Below, piece by piece: positions 16,185 to 24,677 of a stretch of 51,416 nucleotides of DNA. The DNA is taken from NCBI GenBank assembly GCA_913774925.1, contig CAJYKB010000006.1, positions 1-51,416 on the forward strand, written 5' to 3'. Below the pieces are notes generated by a model, which saw only the letters and a list, made by a program, of their open reading frames with translations, did no database searches and was not told where the DNA came from. How positions within the stretch are numbered: the stretch's first letter is position 1; each line of letters opens with the position of its first letter. The position numbers and the translations under genes are program-made. This DNA comes from an uncultured Sphingomonas sp. (GTDB taxonomy: Bacteria > Pseudomonadota > Alphaproteobacteria > Sphingomonadales > Sphingomonadaceae).

Positions 16185-17573
16185 TCACGGCCGAAGCGGT
16201 CCCCAGGCCGGGTCAGACCCGTCGAGCGGGGTCGGAATGCGGCGCTCGTTGACGCCGGTCAGGTCGACCATCCACAGGTCGGCCTTACCCGCATTGCCCT
16301 GCCCCTGGCGGAAGAAGGTGAGGACGCGGCCGTTGGGGCTCCACGACGGGCCTTCGTCCTGCCAGCTGTTGGTCAGCAGCTTCTCGCCCGAGCCGCTGGG
16401 GCTCATGATGCCGATGCGGAACGCACCCGCGATCTTCGTGAAGGCGATCAGGTCGCCGCGCGGGCTCCACACCGGGGTGGCATAACGCCCGCCGCCGAAG
16501 CTGATGCGCTGCTGGTTGGAGCCGTCGGCATTCATCACATAGAGCTGCTGCCCGCCCGAGCGGTCGCTTTCGAACACGATCTTCGACCCGTCGGGCGAGT
16601 AGCTGCCGCCAGTGTCGATCCCGGGCGCGGTGGTCAGCCGCTGCGGCGCGCCGCCGCCGGACGCGACGCGGTAAAGGTCGGTGTTGCCGCCCGTCGCCAT
16701 CGAGAACAGGATCCAGCGGCCATCGGGCGAGAAGCGCGGCGCGAAGGTGGTGGCGACGTTCTGCACCACCAGCCGCTGCCGCCCCGAACCGATGTCGTAG
16801 ACGTAGATCGCGGGCGCCTTCCCCAGATAGCTCATATAGACGATCGACTGCTGGTTGGGCGCGAACCGCGGCGTCAGCACGATCGAGGAACCCGCGGTCA
16901 GGAAGCGGTGGTTGGCGCCGTCCTGGTCCATGATCGCCAGCCGCTTGATGCGGTTGCCCTTCGGCCCCGTCTCGCTGACATAGACGATACGGCTGTCGAA
17001 ATACGGCCCCTCCCCGGTCAGCCGGGTATAGACCATGTCGGCGCATTTGTGCGCGGCGCGACGCCAGTCCGACGGCGGCACGACGAAGCCCTGCCGCGTC
17101 AGCTCGGTCTGCGCCGACACGTCGTAGAGATAGCAGCCGACCGTCAGCGTGCCGTCGCCGTTGGCGCGAATATAACCCTGCACCAGCGCCTGCGCGCCCG
17201 ACCCACCCCAATAGTCGAACGCGGGCGTGGTCACCTCCGGGAAGGTGACGCTGCGCAGCCGCCCCGGCGCGAGCGGGGTGAAGAGCCCGGAATTGCGTAG
17301 GTCGTTGGCGACAATCTCCGACAGCTGGCGGCCGAGCTGGTCGGTCGAGCCCGCCGGGGTCTGCACCACCGCCTGCGTCGGCATCGGCGGGATCGCGATC
17401 GGCATCGGTGCGCTGATGCCGCCGGTGACGTCCACCTCCAGCGGCGGCGGCGTCTGTCCGGCAGGCGCCGCGGCGCCGGCGGGCGGCTGGAGCGTGACGG
17501 GGGGCACGTCCTGCGCCAGCGCCGGGGTGGCGACCGCGGCAGCGGCGGCGAGAAGGAGGAACCGGAATCGCAT
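16185..17573 (-). CDS. tolB: Tol-Pal system protein TolB
   Basis: TolB is a periplasmic beta-propeller protein that binds Pal and is released through TolA. The 462-residue product has a signal peptide (RFRFLLLAAAAAVATPALA), an N-terminal alpha/beta domain (VANDLRNSGLFTPL), then six propeller repeats with the WD40-like signature (FSPDGRWILFS, YSPDGSKIVFESDRSGG, WSPRGDLIAFT, WSPNGRVLTFFR). Between signal and N-domain is a longer Pro/Gly-rich stretch than in E. coli. The ATG shares one base with the tolA stop (TGATG). Confidence 0.96.
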   Translation of the reverse strand: MRFRFLLLAAAAAVATPALAQDVPPVTLQPPAGAAAPAGQTPPPLEVDVTGGISAPMPIAIPPMPTQAVVQTPAGSTDQLGRQLSEIVANDLRNSGLFTPLAPGRLRSVTFPEVTTPAFDYWGGSGAQALVQGYIRANGDGTLTVGCYLYDVSAQTELTRQGFVVPPSDWRRAAHKCADMVYTRLTGEGPYFDSRIVYVSETGPKGNRIKRLAIMDQDGANHRFLTAGSSIVLTPRFAPNQQSIVYMSYLGKAPAIYVYDIGSGRQRLVVQNVATTFAPRFSPDGRWILFSMATGGNTDLYRVASGGGAPQRLTTAPGIDTGGSYSPDGSKIVFESDRSGGQQLYVMNADGSNQQRISFGGGRYATPVWSPRGDLIAFTKIAGAFRIGIMSPSGSGEKLLTNSWQDEGPSWSPNGRVLTFFRQGQGNAGKADLWMVDLTGVNERRIPTPLDGSDPAWGPLRP

Positions 17574-18547
17574 CAGCGCAGCTTCCAATTGTAGTTGATG
17601 TTGCTCCACCCCCCGTTGGCGGTGGAATAATATTCGGCAGGCAATTTCAACGGCGAACACCCCTTGAACGCGGCAACGCCCAGATCGACCACGCGGCGCG
17701 CGTAGCGGCGGTTGTCGTCGTCGACGCCGGCCTGCCGCACCACGGTCGGCGTGGCGGAGAGCGTGCCGTCGCGGTTGAGGCGCAGGTTGAGCGTCGTCAC
17801 GATCTGGTTCGCGCCGGGGCCGGGATCGACCTGGCGGTCGGCGCAGGGCTGGATCTGACGCGCGATCGCCTGGACGATCGAGGCCAGCGCCTTGCCGTCG
17901 ATCTTCGCAGCGGCGGGGGGCGCGTCGCTGTCGCGCGCCTTGCTCGGCTCGGCGGTCAGGCCCTTGAGGAAATCATCGCCCAGCCGGCTGCCGCGCGGGC
18001 GCGTCGCGGTCGCGGTCTGCGTCTTGCCGCTGCCCTTGCTGGCGGCGGGTTTGGTCGCGGGCTTGCTGGCCGAGGACGCGGCGCTCTGCTGCTTCGCCGG
18101 CGCGGGCTTGGCGGGCGCCTTTTCCGCGGCGGGGGTGGCCGGCTTCGGCTTCGCCTGAGGCACGGGTTTGGGTGCAGGCGCGGGCTTGGGCGCGGGTTTG
18201 GCGGGGGCGGGCTTGGGCGGGGTCGGCTTCGGCGGTGCGGGAGCGGGCTTCGGCTCCGGCGCGGGGGCCGGCTTCGGTGCCGGCTCGGGCGCGGGCGCTT
18301 CTTCCGGCGTGGGCGGCGGCGCCTCCTCCGGCTCGCCGACCTCGGGGGCGATCGCCTGCGACGCCTGCTCGGTCGTGGCGGGCGCGGCGGCCTCCAGCGC
18401 GACGTCCTTGACCAGACTGACCTCGACCGGGGTCGGCTTCAGCTTGAGCGGGTTCGGCGTGTCGAGGAAGCCGACCGACAGCAGCCCGAAGAGCACGACA
18501 TGCCCCGCGACGGCCCCGGCCAGCCCGATCTTCTCGGCGCGCTCCAA
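17573..18547 (-). CDS. tolA: TolA-like energy-transducing inner-membrane protein
   Basis: TolA links the TolQR motor in the inner membrane to TolB-Pal. The 324-residue product has one N-terminal membrane helix (about residues 8-29, LAGAVAGHVVLFGLLSVGF), then a long Pro/Ala/Lys-rich low-complexity spacer of about 110 residues (repeating KPAPAP units), a polar linker, and a C-terminal domain with two cysteines (QIQPCADRQV and FKGCSPLKL) typical of the TolA/TonB C-domain. The E. coli spacer is helical; the Pro-rich one here would be extended, as in TonB. Position between tolR and tolB fixes the assignment. Confidence 0.93.
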   Translation of the reverse strand: MERAEKIGLAGAVAGHVVLFGLLSVGFLDTPNPLKLKPTPVEVSLVKDVALEAAAPATTEQASQAIAPEVGEPEEAPPPTPEEAPAPEPAPKPAPAPEPKPAPAPPKPTPPKPAPAKPAPKPAPAPKPVPQAKPKPATPAAEKAPAKPAPAKQQSAASSASKPATKPAASKGSGKTQTATATRPRGSRLGDDFLKGLTAEPSKARDSDAPPAAAKIDGKALASIVQAIARQIQPCADRQVDPGPGANQIVTTLNLRLNRDGTLSATPTVVRQAGVDDDNRRYARRVVDLGVAAFKGCSPLKLPAEYYSTANGGWSNINYNWKLR

Positions 18548-18551
18548 CCGC

Positions 18552-18983
18552 TTATTCCTCGCCCACCGTCACCAGCGCGACGCGGTTCAGCCCGGCGGCA
18601 TTGAGCAGCCCCATCACGCGCATCACGCGGCCATAGTCGAGCCCGCGGTCGGCGCGCAGCAGCACCTGCGGCGGCTGCCCGGCAGGCGCGCGCGCGACGA
18701 CCTGATCCAGCCGCTGCGCCAGCGCGTCGACGGACACTTCCTCCTTCGCGACGAAGATGCGACCGTCTGCGTCCATCGAGATTTCGGTCGGCTGCTGGTC
18801 CTGTTCCAGCGGTTTCGCGCGGCTGTCGGGCAGGTTCACGGGCACGCCCTGCGTCAAGAGCGGTGCGGTGACCATGAAGATGATGAGCAGCACCAGCATG
18901 ACATCGACCAGCGGGGTCACGTTGATGTCCGCCATCGGCGCGCGGCGACCCTTCCCGCGCGCGGAGGGCAGATGCATCGCCAT
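18552..18983 (-). CDS. tolR: Tol-Pal motor protein TolR (ExbD family)
   Basis: TolR forms, with TolQ, the proton-driven motor of the Tol-Pal system. The 143-residue product has one membrane helix containing the key aspartate in INVTPLVDVMLVLLIIFMVT (about residues 20-39), followed by TQGVPVNLPDSRAKPL and a periplasmic domain with the VLLRADRGLDYGRVMRVMGL segment. Start MAMHLPSARGKGRR overlaps the tolQ stop by one base (TGATG). TolA follows four bases after the stop. Confidence 0.96.
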   Translation of the reverse strand: MAMHLPSARGKGRRAPMADINVTPLVDVMLVLLIIFMVTAPLLTQGVPVNLPDSRAKPLEQDQQPTEISMDADGRIFVAKEEVSVDALAQRLDQVVARAPAGQPPQVLLRADRGLDYGRVMRVMGLLNAAGLNRVALVTVGEE

Positions 18984-19675
18984 CAGCGCTCGCCGTCGAG
19001 CTGGCGCGAGAGCGTCGCGTGGAAGGCATCCGCGAAGCGCATCAGCCGCGCCTCGATGCGGTTGATCGCGTGGCTGAAGCGATTGTACGCGATGACCGCG
19101 GGGATCGCCGCGAACAGCCCGATCGCGGTCGCGAACAGCGCCTCCGCGATCCCCGGCGCCACCACCGCCAGGCTGGTGTTCTGCGCGCTGGCGATCGAGG
19201 TGAAGCTGCGCATGATGCCCCAGACGGTGCCGAACAGCCCGACGAACGGCGCGACCGATCCGACCGTCGCCAGAACGTTGAGCCGGTCGGACAGCTGATC
19301 CACTTCGCGCGCCACTGCCGAGCCCATCACGGTGCCCAGCCGCTCGCGCACGCCGTCGCGATCGATGCGGTTGCCGTGGGTGGAGCGGCGCCACTCGGTC
19401 ACACCCGCCTCCAGCACGCGCGCCGAGGGCAGGTCGGCCTGCCCCTTCGCGCGGAAGAACGCATCGATGTCGTCCGCGGCCCAGAATTCGCGCTCGAACG
19501 TATCCGCCGCCTTGCGGGTACGGCCCAGCTTGACCCAGGAGGCGATGATGATCGCCCAGGTCCAGATGCTGGCGGCCAGCAGCCCCAGCATCACCGCCTT
19601 CACGACCCAGTCGGCCTGAAGGAACAGCGCGATCGGCGACAGCGTGGCGGCGTCGGTCTGCAGAATCGGATTCAA
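18983..19675 (-). CDS. tolQ: Tol-Pal motor protein TolQ (MotA/ExbB family)
   Basis: TolQ is the multi-spanning subunit of the Tol-Pal proton motor. With a TTG start at 19675 the product is 230 residues, the usual TolQ length. It has a first membrane helix (VVKAVMLGLLAASIWTWAII), a cytoplasmic loop, and two further helices including VGSVAPFVGLFGTVWGIMRS and ALFATAIGLFAAIPAVIAYN. The TTG is preferred because it overlaps the ybgC stop as TTGA and has GGGGAAG upstream; longer in-frame extensions would run through ybgC. Confidence 0.95.
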   Translation of the reverse strand: MNPILQTDAATLSPIALFLQADWVVKAVMLGLLAASIWTWAIIIASWVKLGRTRKAADTFEREFWAADDIDAFFRAKGQADLPSARVLEAGVTEWRRSTHGNRIDRDGVRERLGTVMGSAVAREVDQLSDRLNVLATVGSVAPFVGLFGTVWGIMRSFTSIASAQNTSLAVVAPGIAEALFATAIGLFAAIPAVIAYNRFSHAINRIEARLMRFADAFHATLSRQLDGER

Positions 19676-20139
19676 GACGCTTCTTCCCCTTGGGCCACTA
19701 AGCGGCGGAACAGATCGACCCATGCCGCCGGTTGACGACGCGGGCGACCGTCCGCGCCCACCAATGCGGCGGTGACGCGGGCGTCGGTCAGCAATTCCGC
19801 CCCCCGCCTGACTGTCTGATGAATGACGACGCTGGCGGCCCGCGCCTGCACGACGCGGCTTTCCACCAGCAGCGCATCGTCGAGCCGCGCGGGCGCGCGG
19901 TAGCGGATGGCGAGGTCGGTGATGGCATAGGCGCCGCCCCCGCCCTCGAAATGCGCGCGCTGGTCGATACCCGCCACGCGCAGCATGTCGGAGCGGGCGC
20001 GCTCCATATATCTCAGATAATTGGCGTGATAGACGACCGAAGACAAATCGGTGTCCTCGAAATAGACGCGCACGGGGAACAGGTGCACCGCGCCCTCGAA
20101 ACGTCCCTGTGCGGGCTGGTCCTGACCGTCCGCCATCAT
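19672..20139 (-). CDS. ybgC: Acyl-CoA thioesterase YbgC (tol-pal associated)
   Basis: YbgC is a hotdog-fold thioesterase that hydrolyses short or medium acyl-CoA and sits in front of tolQ in most proteobacteria. The 155-residue product carries the active-site segment VYFEDTDLSSVVYHANYLRY with the catalytic Asp in the EDTD motif. It ends in an overlap with tolQ. Start at the first of two adjacent ATGs (20139 or 20136) is chosen because the conserved region begins about 15 residues later; no strong ribosome site is visible. An extended in-frame start at 20193 lies in a region without conservation. Confidence 0.93.
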   Translation of the reverse strand: MMADGQDQPAQGRFEGAVHLFPVRVYFEDTDLSSVVYHANYLRYMERARSDMLRVAGIDQRAHFEGGGGAYAITDLAIRYRAPARLDDALLVESRVVQARAASVVIHQTVRRGAELLTDARVTAALVGADGRPRRQPAAWVDLFRRLVAQGEEAS

Positions 20140-20209
20140 CGGGCGGCTGTTAACCCATGGGGAGTCGCAGGGAAACCCCCGGATGGCGTCCACATTGCTA
20201 TGTCAGGAT

Positions 20210-20239
20210 CGTCACCCCAGGCTTGACCCGGGGTGACGG
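20210..20239. repeat. Single palindromic repeat (terminator-like)
   Basis: CGTCACCCCAGGCTTGACCC at 20210, completed by CGGGGTGACGG to 20239, is a perfect-arm hairpin (CGTCACCCC/GGGGTGACG) of the CGTCACCCCGG repeat family. It lies just after the stop of the minus-strand TonB receptor and before the ybgC operon start, so it likely ends receptor transcription. Confidence 0.7.
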
Positions 20240-20246
20240 GGTGGGA

Positions 20247-22493
20247 TTAGAACCGTACCTCCACCGTGGCGGTCGCGGTGCGCGGCGGGCCGTAATAGCC
20301 GATGATCGAATTGCCGAAGAGCGCGCCGGGGAAGTTGTAGCCACCGACGCGGTAGCGCTGGTCGGTCAGGTTGCGCAGGTTCATCGCCACGCGGTAGCGC
20401 CCGTCGCCCGAGATCCAGTTGGCGGACGCATTGACCAGCGCATAGCCGTCCTGATCGAGCGCCGGCGTCGGAATTTCGAACAGCGTGTAGTCGCTACGCA
20501 GCGACACTTCCGGCGTGACCGAGATCGTGCCGCCCGCGAAGTCCGTCGACGCGGTGAACGAGGCCGCGGCGGTGAAGCGCGGCGTGTTCTGGAACACCCG
20601 CGCGCCCGACACGTCGACCGGCGTCGTGCCGCCGTTGATGAAGGTCAGGAATTGCAGGTATTTGGCGTAGGTGTACCCGAACGAGGTCTGCGCCGAGAAC
20701 CACGTGGCGGGCACGATCCGCGCCTCCGCCTCGACCCCGTAGATGTCCGCCTTGCCTGCATTGTCGACGAAGCTGGCGATGCCACCCGCCAGGCTCGGCA
20801 CCTGGATCGTCACCTGCTGGTCGGTGTAGCGCGAGTAGAAGCCGGCCAGGTTCAGGAAGAGCGTGCGGTCGAGGAACGCGCCCTTCATGCCGACTTCGTA
20901 GCTGCTGATCTTCTCCGGCCGATAGCCGTTGACGGTCGTCGGCGTTAGGATCGCATCGCCGCGCATGTCGAACCCGCCCGACTTGAACCCGCGCCCCCAC
21001 GAGGCATAGAGGTTGAGATCCTTGCGCGGTTCGTAGCTGATCGAGATGCGCGGGGTGAACTGATCGAAGCTGCGGCTGTTGGTGTAATTGGTGCGCAGCA
21101 GCCCCGGGACCGCGGCGGCATTGCCGAAGACGGGCGAGCGGATGCCGGTGTAGTTGCGGCGGAAGACGGTGCCGGTCTTGTCGTCCTTCGTGTAGCGAAG
21201 GCCTGCCGAGATCTTCAGTCGATCGGTGACGTCGAAGCTGGCATCCCCGAACGCCGCATAGCTCCGGGTCTTGACCGACCCCGACGTCAGCGTGGTGGTG
21301 TTCAGCCCGCCCAGCACGGTATCGAACGCACCCGATGCGCGGCCGTCGAGATAATAGACGCCGAAGACGCCCTGCAGCCGCGGACCCTGATACAACAGCT
21401 GCAACTCCTGCGTGAACTGCCAGTCCTTGTAGAAGGCGGGGACGTCAAGCGTGGGCAGCGCGCTGTTGTCGAAGTCGATGAGCGTGTCGGTGCGCCCGTC
21501 GCGATAGGCGCTGATCGACTTGAAGGTAAGCGTGTCGGAAAAGCCGAACTCGCCGGTCAGCGACGCGCCCTGCGCCAGAACGCGGTTGGTGTCGCCGATC
21601 CCGGCGCGCGTGTCGTACACGCTGGCGGTGGGCGCATAGCGCGGATCGCCGCCATTGCCGACCAGCCGGGTGCCGTGGCGCGGATTGGACTTGTCGAGCG
21701 TACGGTCGCCCGCCACGCGAACGAAGATGCGGTCGGTCGGCGTCCATTCCGCCGAGACGCGCGCCGCGATCACGTCCTTGTCATACTGGTCCGCGCCGGT
21801 GGTCAGGTTGCGCCCATAGCCGTCGCGCTTGTAGCGCGCGACCGCGGCGCCGACCGACAGCGTGTCGGTGACGGGCAGCGCGATCTGCCCCACGAGGTCG
21901 ATCTGGTTGTAGGCGCCATAGCTGCCGCGCACCATGCCGGACACGTCATGCCCCAGCCGCTTGGTCACGTACTTGATCGCGCCGCCGATCGTGTTGCGGC
22001 CGTAGAGCGTGCCCTGCGGCCCGCGCAGCACCTCGACCCGCTCCACGTCGAAGATGTCGAGCACCGCACCCTGCGGACGCGCGACATAGACGTCGTCGAT
22101 ATACAGCCCGACGCCGGGCTCGAACCCCCACAGCGGGTCCTGCTGGCCGACGCCGCGGCTGAACGCGATCAGCGTGGAGTTGGAGCCGCGCGCGATCTGG
22201 AGCGTCAGGTTGGGCGTCTTGTCCTGCAAGGCGGTGATGTCGACCGCGCCCTGCTTTTCCAGCAGGTCGCCCGACACGACGGACATCGCGATCGGCACGT
22301 CGATCACGCTTTCGGCGCGACGCCGCGCGGTGACGACGATGTTGCCGTCGGTTTCCTCCGCCGCGGCGGTCGCGGTCTGGGGTGCCTGGGGCGCTTCGCT
22401 GGGCGGCGCGGCGGCTTCCTGCGCGGCGGCGGGGGTCGCCGCCATGGCGCTGCCCAGCAGCAGGATCGAACGGACGGACATCATGCGGCGCAT
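20247..22493 (-). CDS. TonB-dependent outer-membrane receptor
   Basis: A 748-residue receptor with signal peptide (VRSILLLGSAMAATPAAAQ) and an Ala/Pro/Glu-rich linker. Then come a TonB box region (GNIVVTARRRAESVIDVPIA), a plug domain (GVGLYIDDVYVARPQGA, VEVLRGPQGTLYGRNTIGGA) and a long barrel ending in a terminal Phe (VEVRF). The plug style is that of the sphingomonad receptors often linked to uptake of organic substrates rather than of the siderophore subgroup. Start ATG 22493 has an excellent AAGGGGAGG site six bases upstream. It is divergent from a TetR regulator with a palindrome between them and faces two acyl-CoA dehydrogenase genes, so a hydrophobic carbon source is a reasonable guess for its ligand. 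Confidence 0.92.
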   Translation of the reverse strand: MRRMMSVRSILLLGSAMAATPAAAQEAAAPPSEAPQAPQTATAAAEETDGNIVVTARRRAESVIDVPIAMSVVSGDLLEKQGAVDITALQDKTPNLTLQIARGSNSTLIAFSRGVGQQDPLWGFEPGVGLYIDDVYVARPQGAVLDIFDVERVEVLRGPQGTLYGRNTIGGAIKYVTKRLGHDVSGMVRGSYGAYNQIDLVGQIALPVTDTLSVGAAVARYKRDGYGRNLTTGADQYDKDVIAARVSAEWTPTDRIFVRVAGDRTLDKSNPRHGTRLVGNGGDPRYAPTASVYDTRAGIGDTNRVLAQGASLTGEFGFSDTLTFKSISAYRDGRTDTLIDFDNSALPTLDVPAFYKDWQFTQELQLLYQGPRLQGVFGVYYLDGRASGAFDTVLGGLNTTTLTSGSVKTRSYAAFGDASFDVTDRLKISAGLRYTKDDKTGTVFRRNYTGIRSPVFGNAAAVPGLLRTNYTNSRSFDQFTPRISISYEPRKDLNLYASWGRGFKSGGFDMRGDAILTPTTVNGYRPEKISSYEVGMKGAFLDRTLFLNLAGFYSRYTDQQVTIQVPSLAGGIASFVDNAGKADIYGVEAEARIVPATWFSAQTSFGYTYAKYLQFLTFINGGTTPVDVSGARVFQNTPRFTAAASFTASTDFAGGTISVTPEVSLRSDYTLFEIPTPALDQDGYALVNASANWISGDGRYRVAMNLRNLTDQRYRVGGYNFPGALFGNSIIGYYGPPRTATATVEVRF

Positions 22494-22529
22494 CGCCAAC
22501 CTCCCCTTCTTGCGCCAACCCCTGCCGGG

Positions 22530-22577
22530 TTGTTCGCGTCGGCGACACGCTATAATGAAACTTGAACCGGGTTTCAA
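22530..22577. promoter_or_regulatory. Divergent promoter region with candidate TetR operator
   Basis: A consensus -10 box TATAAT lies at 22551-22556, oriented toward tetR, with a weak -35 candidate TTGTTC at 22530. Overlapping and following it are two nested palindromes: TGAAAC-N9-GTTTCA (22556-22576) and TTGAA-N6-TTCAA (22562-22577). The position directly at the -10 box of an autoregulated TetR gene, between it and its divergent receptor gene, fits an operator. Confidence 0.6.
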
Positions 22578-22598
22578 CTTATCCGGAAACGGAGAGCG

Positions 22599-23288
22599 AT
22601 GGCGATGGAAGAGTGTGGCCCCGATGCCACGCCGCCCGACGTGGCGGACAAGACCCCGCGTACCGAGCGCGGGCGCCGGACGCAGCGCGCGATCCTGGAC
22701 GCGGCGGCGGCGGAGTTCGGCGAACATGGCTTTCACGAGGCGTCGATCAGCGGGATCACGCGGCGCGCGGGCGTGGCGCTGGGCAGTTTCTACACCTGGT
22801 TCGACAGCAAGGACGCGGTGTTCCGCGCGCTCGTCAGCGACATGTCGGCGCGGGTGCGCGACCACGTCGCCCCCGCGATCCGCGCCGCGCCGGACCAGAT
22901 CGCGGCGGAGCGCGCGGGCCTGCTGGAGTTCCTGGCCTTCGCGCGCGCGCACAAGGAGATCTATCGCATCATCGACGAATCGGAGTTCGTCGATCCCGAC
23001 AGCTTCCGCCGCCATTACGCGACCACCGCCGAGCGGATCGAGGCGCGGCTGCGACGCGGCGCCAAACGCGGCGAGGTGATCGCCGAGGTGGGCGAGGTCC
23101 ACGCCTGGGCGATCATGGGGATGAACGTGTTCCTTGGCCTGCGCTACGGCGTGTGGTCGACCGAAGAGGATGCCGCGGGCATCGCCGATACGATCGCGGC
23201 GATGCTGGCGCGGGGGATCGGGGTGCAGGAATCGGGACGGGGAGCGACAGACAAACGTCACCCCGGCCTTGAGCCGGGGTCCCGCTGA
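22599..23288 (+). CDS. TetR/AcrR family transcriptional regulator
   Basis: A 229-residue one-component repressor. The N-terminal DNA-binding domain (about residues 22-70) reads ERGRRTQRAILDAAAAEFGE, then FHEASISGITRRAGVALGSF and YTWFDSKDAVFRALV, the standard TetR helix-turn-helix. The C-terminal ligand domain includes IIDESEFVDPDSFRRHY and resembles TetR proteins controlling acyl-CoA or lipid catabolism, but the ligand cannot be read from sequence. It is divergent from the TonB receptor. The last residues (about KRHPGLEPGSR) are encoded by the intergenic repeat at 23256, so the natural C-terminus may have been extended by repeat insertion. Confidence 0.93.
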   Translation: MAMEECGPDATPPDVADKTPRTERGRRTQRAILDAAAAEFGEHGFHEASISGITRRAGVALGSFYTWFDSKDAVFRALVSDMSARVRDHVAPAIRAAPDQIAAERAGLLEFLAFARAHKEIYRIIDESEFVDPDSFRRHYATTAERIEARLRRGAKRGEVIAEVGEVHAWAIMGMNVFLGLRYGVWSTEEDAAGIADTIAAMLARGIGVQESGRGATDKRHPGLEPGSR

Positions 23289-23342
23289 CTTCGCGACGTC
23301 CGAAAGAAGAAGCGGGACCCCGGGTCAAGCCCGGGGTGACGG
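23256..23342. repeat. Inverted repeat pair overlapping the end of tetR
   Basis: CGTCACCCCGGCCTTGAGCC at 23256 and an inverted arm (GCGGGACCCCGGGTCAAGCC, then CGGGGTGACGG to 23342) form two hairpins able to pair with each other. The left arm lies inside the 3' end of tetR and supplies its last codons and stop; the right arm abuts the acyl-CoA dehydrogenase stop at 23348. Probable bidirectional terminator. Confidence 0.8.
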
Positions 23343-23347
23343 AAGGA

Positions 23348-24547
23348 TCAGGCCTTCAGATCCTTGAACGCGGCATCCTTGTCGGTACGGATCTCGCCGG
23401 GCAGGCCCAGCACGCGTTCGGCGATAATGTTCTTCAGGATCTCGTCGGTGCCGCCCGCGATGCGCAGGCCGGGCGCGTTCATCACCGCGGACTGGAACAG
23501 CCCCTTGAGCGGGGCGAGCGCGGGGTCGGCGATGATGCCGAACTGATCCTCCGCCTCGACCGCGGAATTGCCGATGTCCTGCAACTGGTTGGCGGCGATG
23601 ATCTTGCCGATCGAGCTTTCCGGCCCCGGCGTCTGCCCGCGGCTGAGCGCGGTGATCGTGCGCATGCGGGTATTGCGCAGCCCCTCCGACTGGACCCACC
23701 AGTCGGCCAGCTTCTGGCGGAAGGCGGGCTCCTGGAGCAGCGTCCCCTCCGCCGCGTCGATCTCGCGCGCCAGCTTCAGAATCTCCTTCGGTCCCGCGCC
23801 GCCGCCGCCGCCGACCGCAAGCCGTTCGTTCATCAGTGTCACCAGCGCCACCTTCCAGCCGGCATCGACCTCGCCCAGCCGCTGCGCGTCCGGGATGCGG
23901 ACGTCGGTGAAATACACCTCGTTGAAGTTGGAGCCGCCCGACATCTGGTGGATCGGGCGGATCTCGACGCCGGGCGACTGCAGGTCGAGCCAGAACATCG
24001 TCAGCCCCTTGTGCTTGGGCACGTCGGGGTTGGTGCGCACCAGCAGGATGCCATAGTCGGAATAATGCGCGCCGGAGGTCCAGACCTTCTGCCCGTTGAC
24101 GACCCAGTCGTCGCCGTCCCGCACCGCGCGGGTGCGGATCGCGGCGACGTCGGAGCCGCCCGCGGGTTCGGAAAACAGCTGCGACCAGATTTCCTCGCCG
24201 CGCAGCGCCGGGCCGACGAAGCGCTCCTTCGTCGCCTGATCCGCGAACGCCATCACGGTGGGGACGCACATGCCCAGCCCGATCGTGAAATAGCCGTACT
24301 GGACCGGGTGCTTGGCCTCCTCCTGGCCGAAGATCACGCTCTGGATCGGGGTGCCGCCGCCGCCGCCCCATTCCTTCGGCCAGGTGATCTGCGCGTAACC
24401 GGCCGCGGCCTTGCGCGCCTGCCACGCGCGCGCGGCGGCCATGTCGTCTGCATGACCCTGCGCCTTGTGCTCGGCGACGTTGGTTTCCAGCCAGTCGCGG
24501 GCCTTGGCGCGGTAGTCGGCTTCCTCGGGAGTGTCGTTGAAGTCCAT
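23348..24547 (-). CDS. Acyl-CoA dehydrogenase, larger subunit of a likely pair
   Basis: A 399-residue flavoprotein-family enzyme that would introduce an alpha-beta double bond in an acyl-CoA. It has the N-terminal helical domain (start MDFNDTPEEADYRAKARDWL) and the middle beta domain with SQLFSEPAGGSDVAAIRTRA and NGQKVWTSGAHYSDYGILLV. The C-terminal helical domain ends GGTDEILKNIIAERVLGLPG. The RxxFG-type FAD-contact motif usual in the C-domain is not visible. The Glu of the YEGT position is Gly here (AGGTDEI). A second, shorter acyl-CoA dehydrogenase that has the RQAFG motif is next door, so the two may form a heteromeric enzyme. Substrate unknown. Confidence 0.92.
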   Translation of the reverse strand: MDFNDTPEEADYRAKARDWLETNVAEHKAQGHADDMAAARAWQARKAAAGYAQITWPKEWGGGGGTPIQSVIFGQEEAKHPVQYGYFTIGLGMCVPTVMAFADQATKERFVGPALRGEEIWSQLFSEPAGGSDVAAIRTRAVRDGDDWVVNGQKVWTSGAHYSDYGILLVRTNPDVPKHKGLTMFWLDLQSPGVEIRPIHQMSGGSNFNEVYFTDVRIPDAQRLGEVDAGWKVALVTLMNERLAVGGGGGAGPKEILKLAREIDAAEGTLLQEPAFRQKLADWWVQSEGLRNTRMRTITALSRGQTPGPESSIGKIIAANQLQDIGNSAVEAEDQFGIIADPALAPLKGLFQSAVMNAPGLRIAGGTDEILKNIIAERVLGLPGEIRTDKDAAFKDLKA

Positions 24548-24563
24548 GGGATGATCCTCTTAT

Positions 24564-24670
24564 CCGTTCGTGGTGAGGAGAGGCTGAGCTTGTCGAAGCC
24601 TCGTCTCGAACCACCAGCATCCTTCGAGACGGGCCTTCGACAAGCTCAGTCCCTCCTCAGGACGAACGGG
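24564..24670. repeat. Two inverted copies of a dispersed repeat
   Basis: A copy reading CCGTTCGTGGTGAGGAGAGG and on to GTCTCGAA (24564-24610) is followed by an inverted copy starting CCTTCGAGACGGGCCTTCGA and ending GGACGAACGGG (24621-24670). Together they form a long stem. They separate the two acyl-CoA dehydrogenase genes, which otherwise look like one operon. A third copy is at 15507-15555. Confidence 0.8.
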
Positions 24671-24677
24671 GGTGCTG

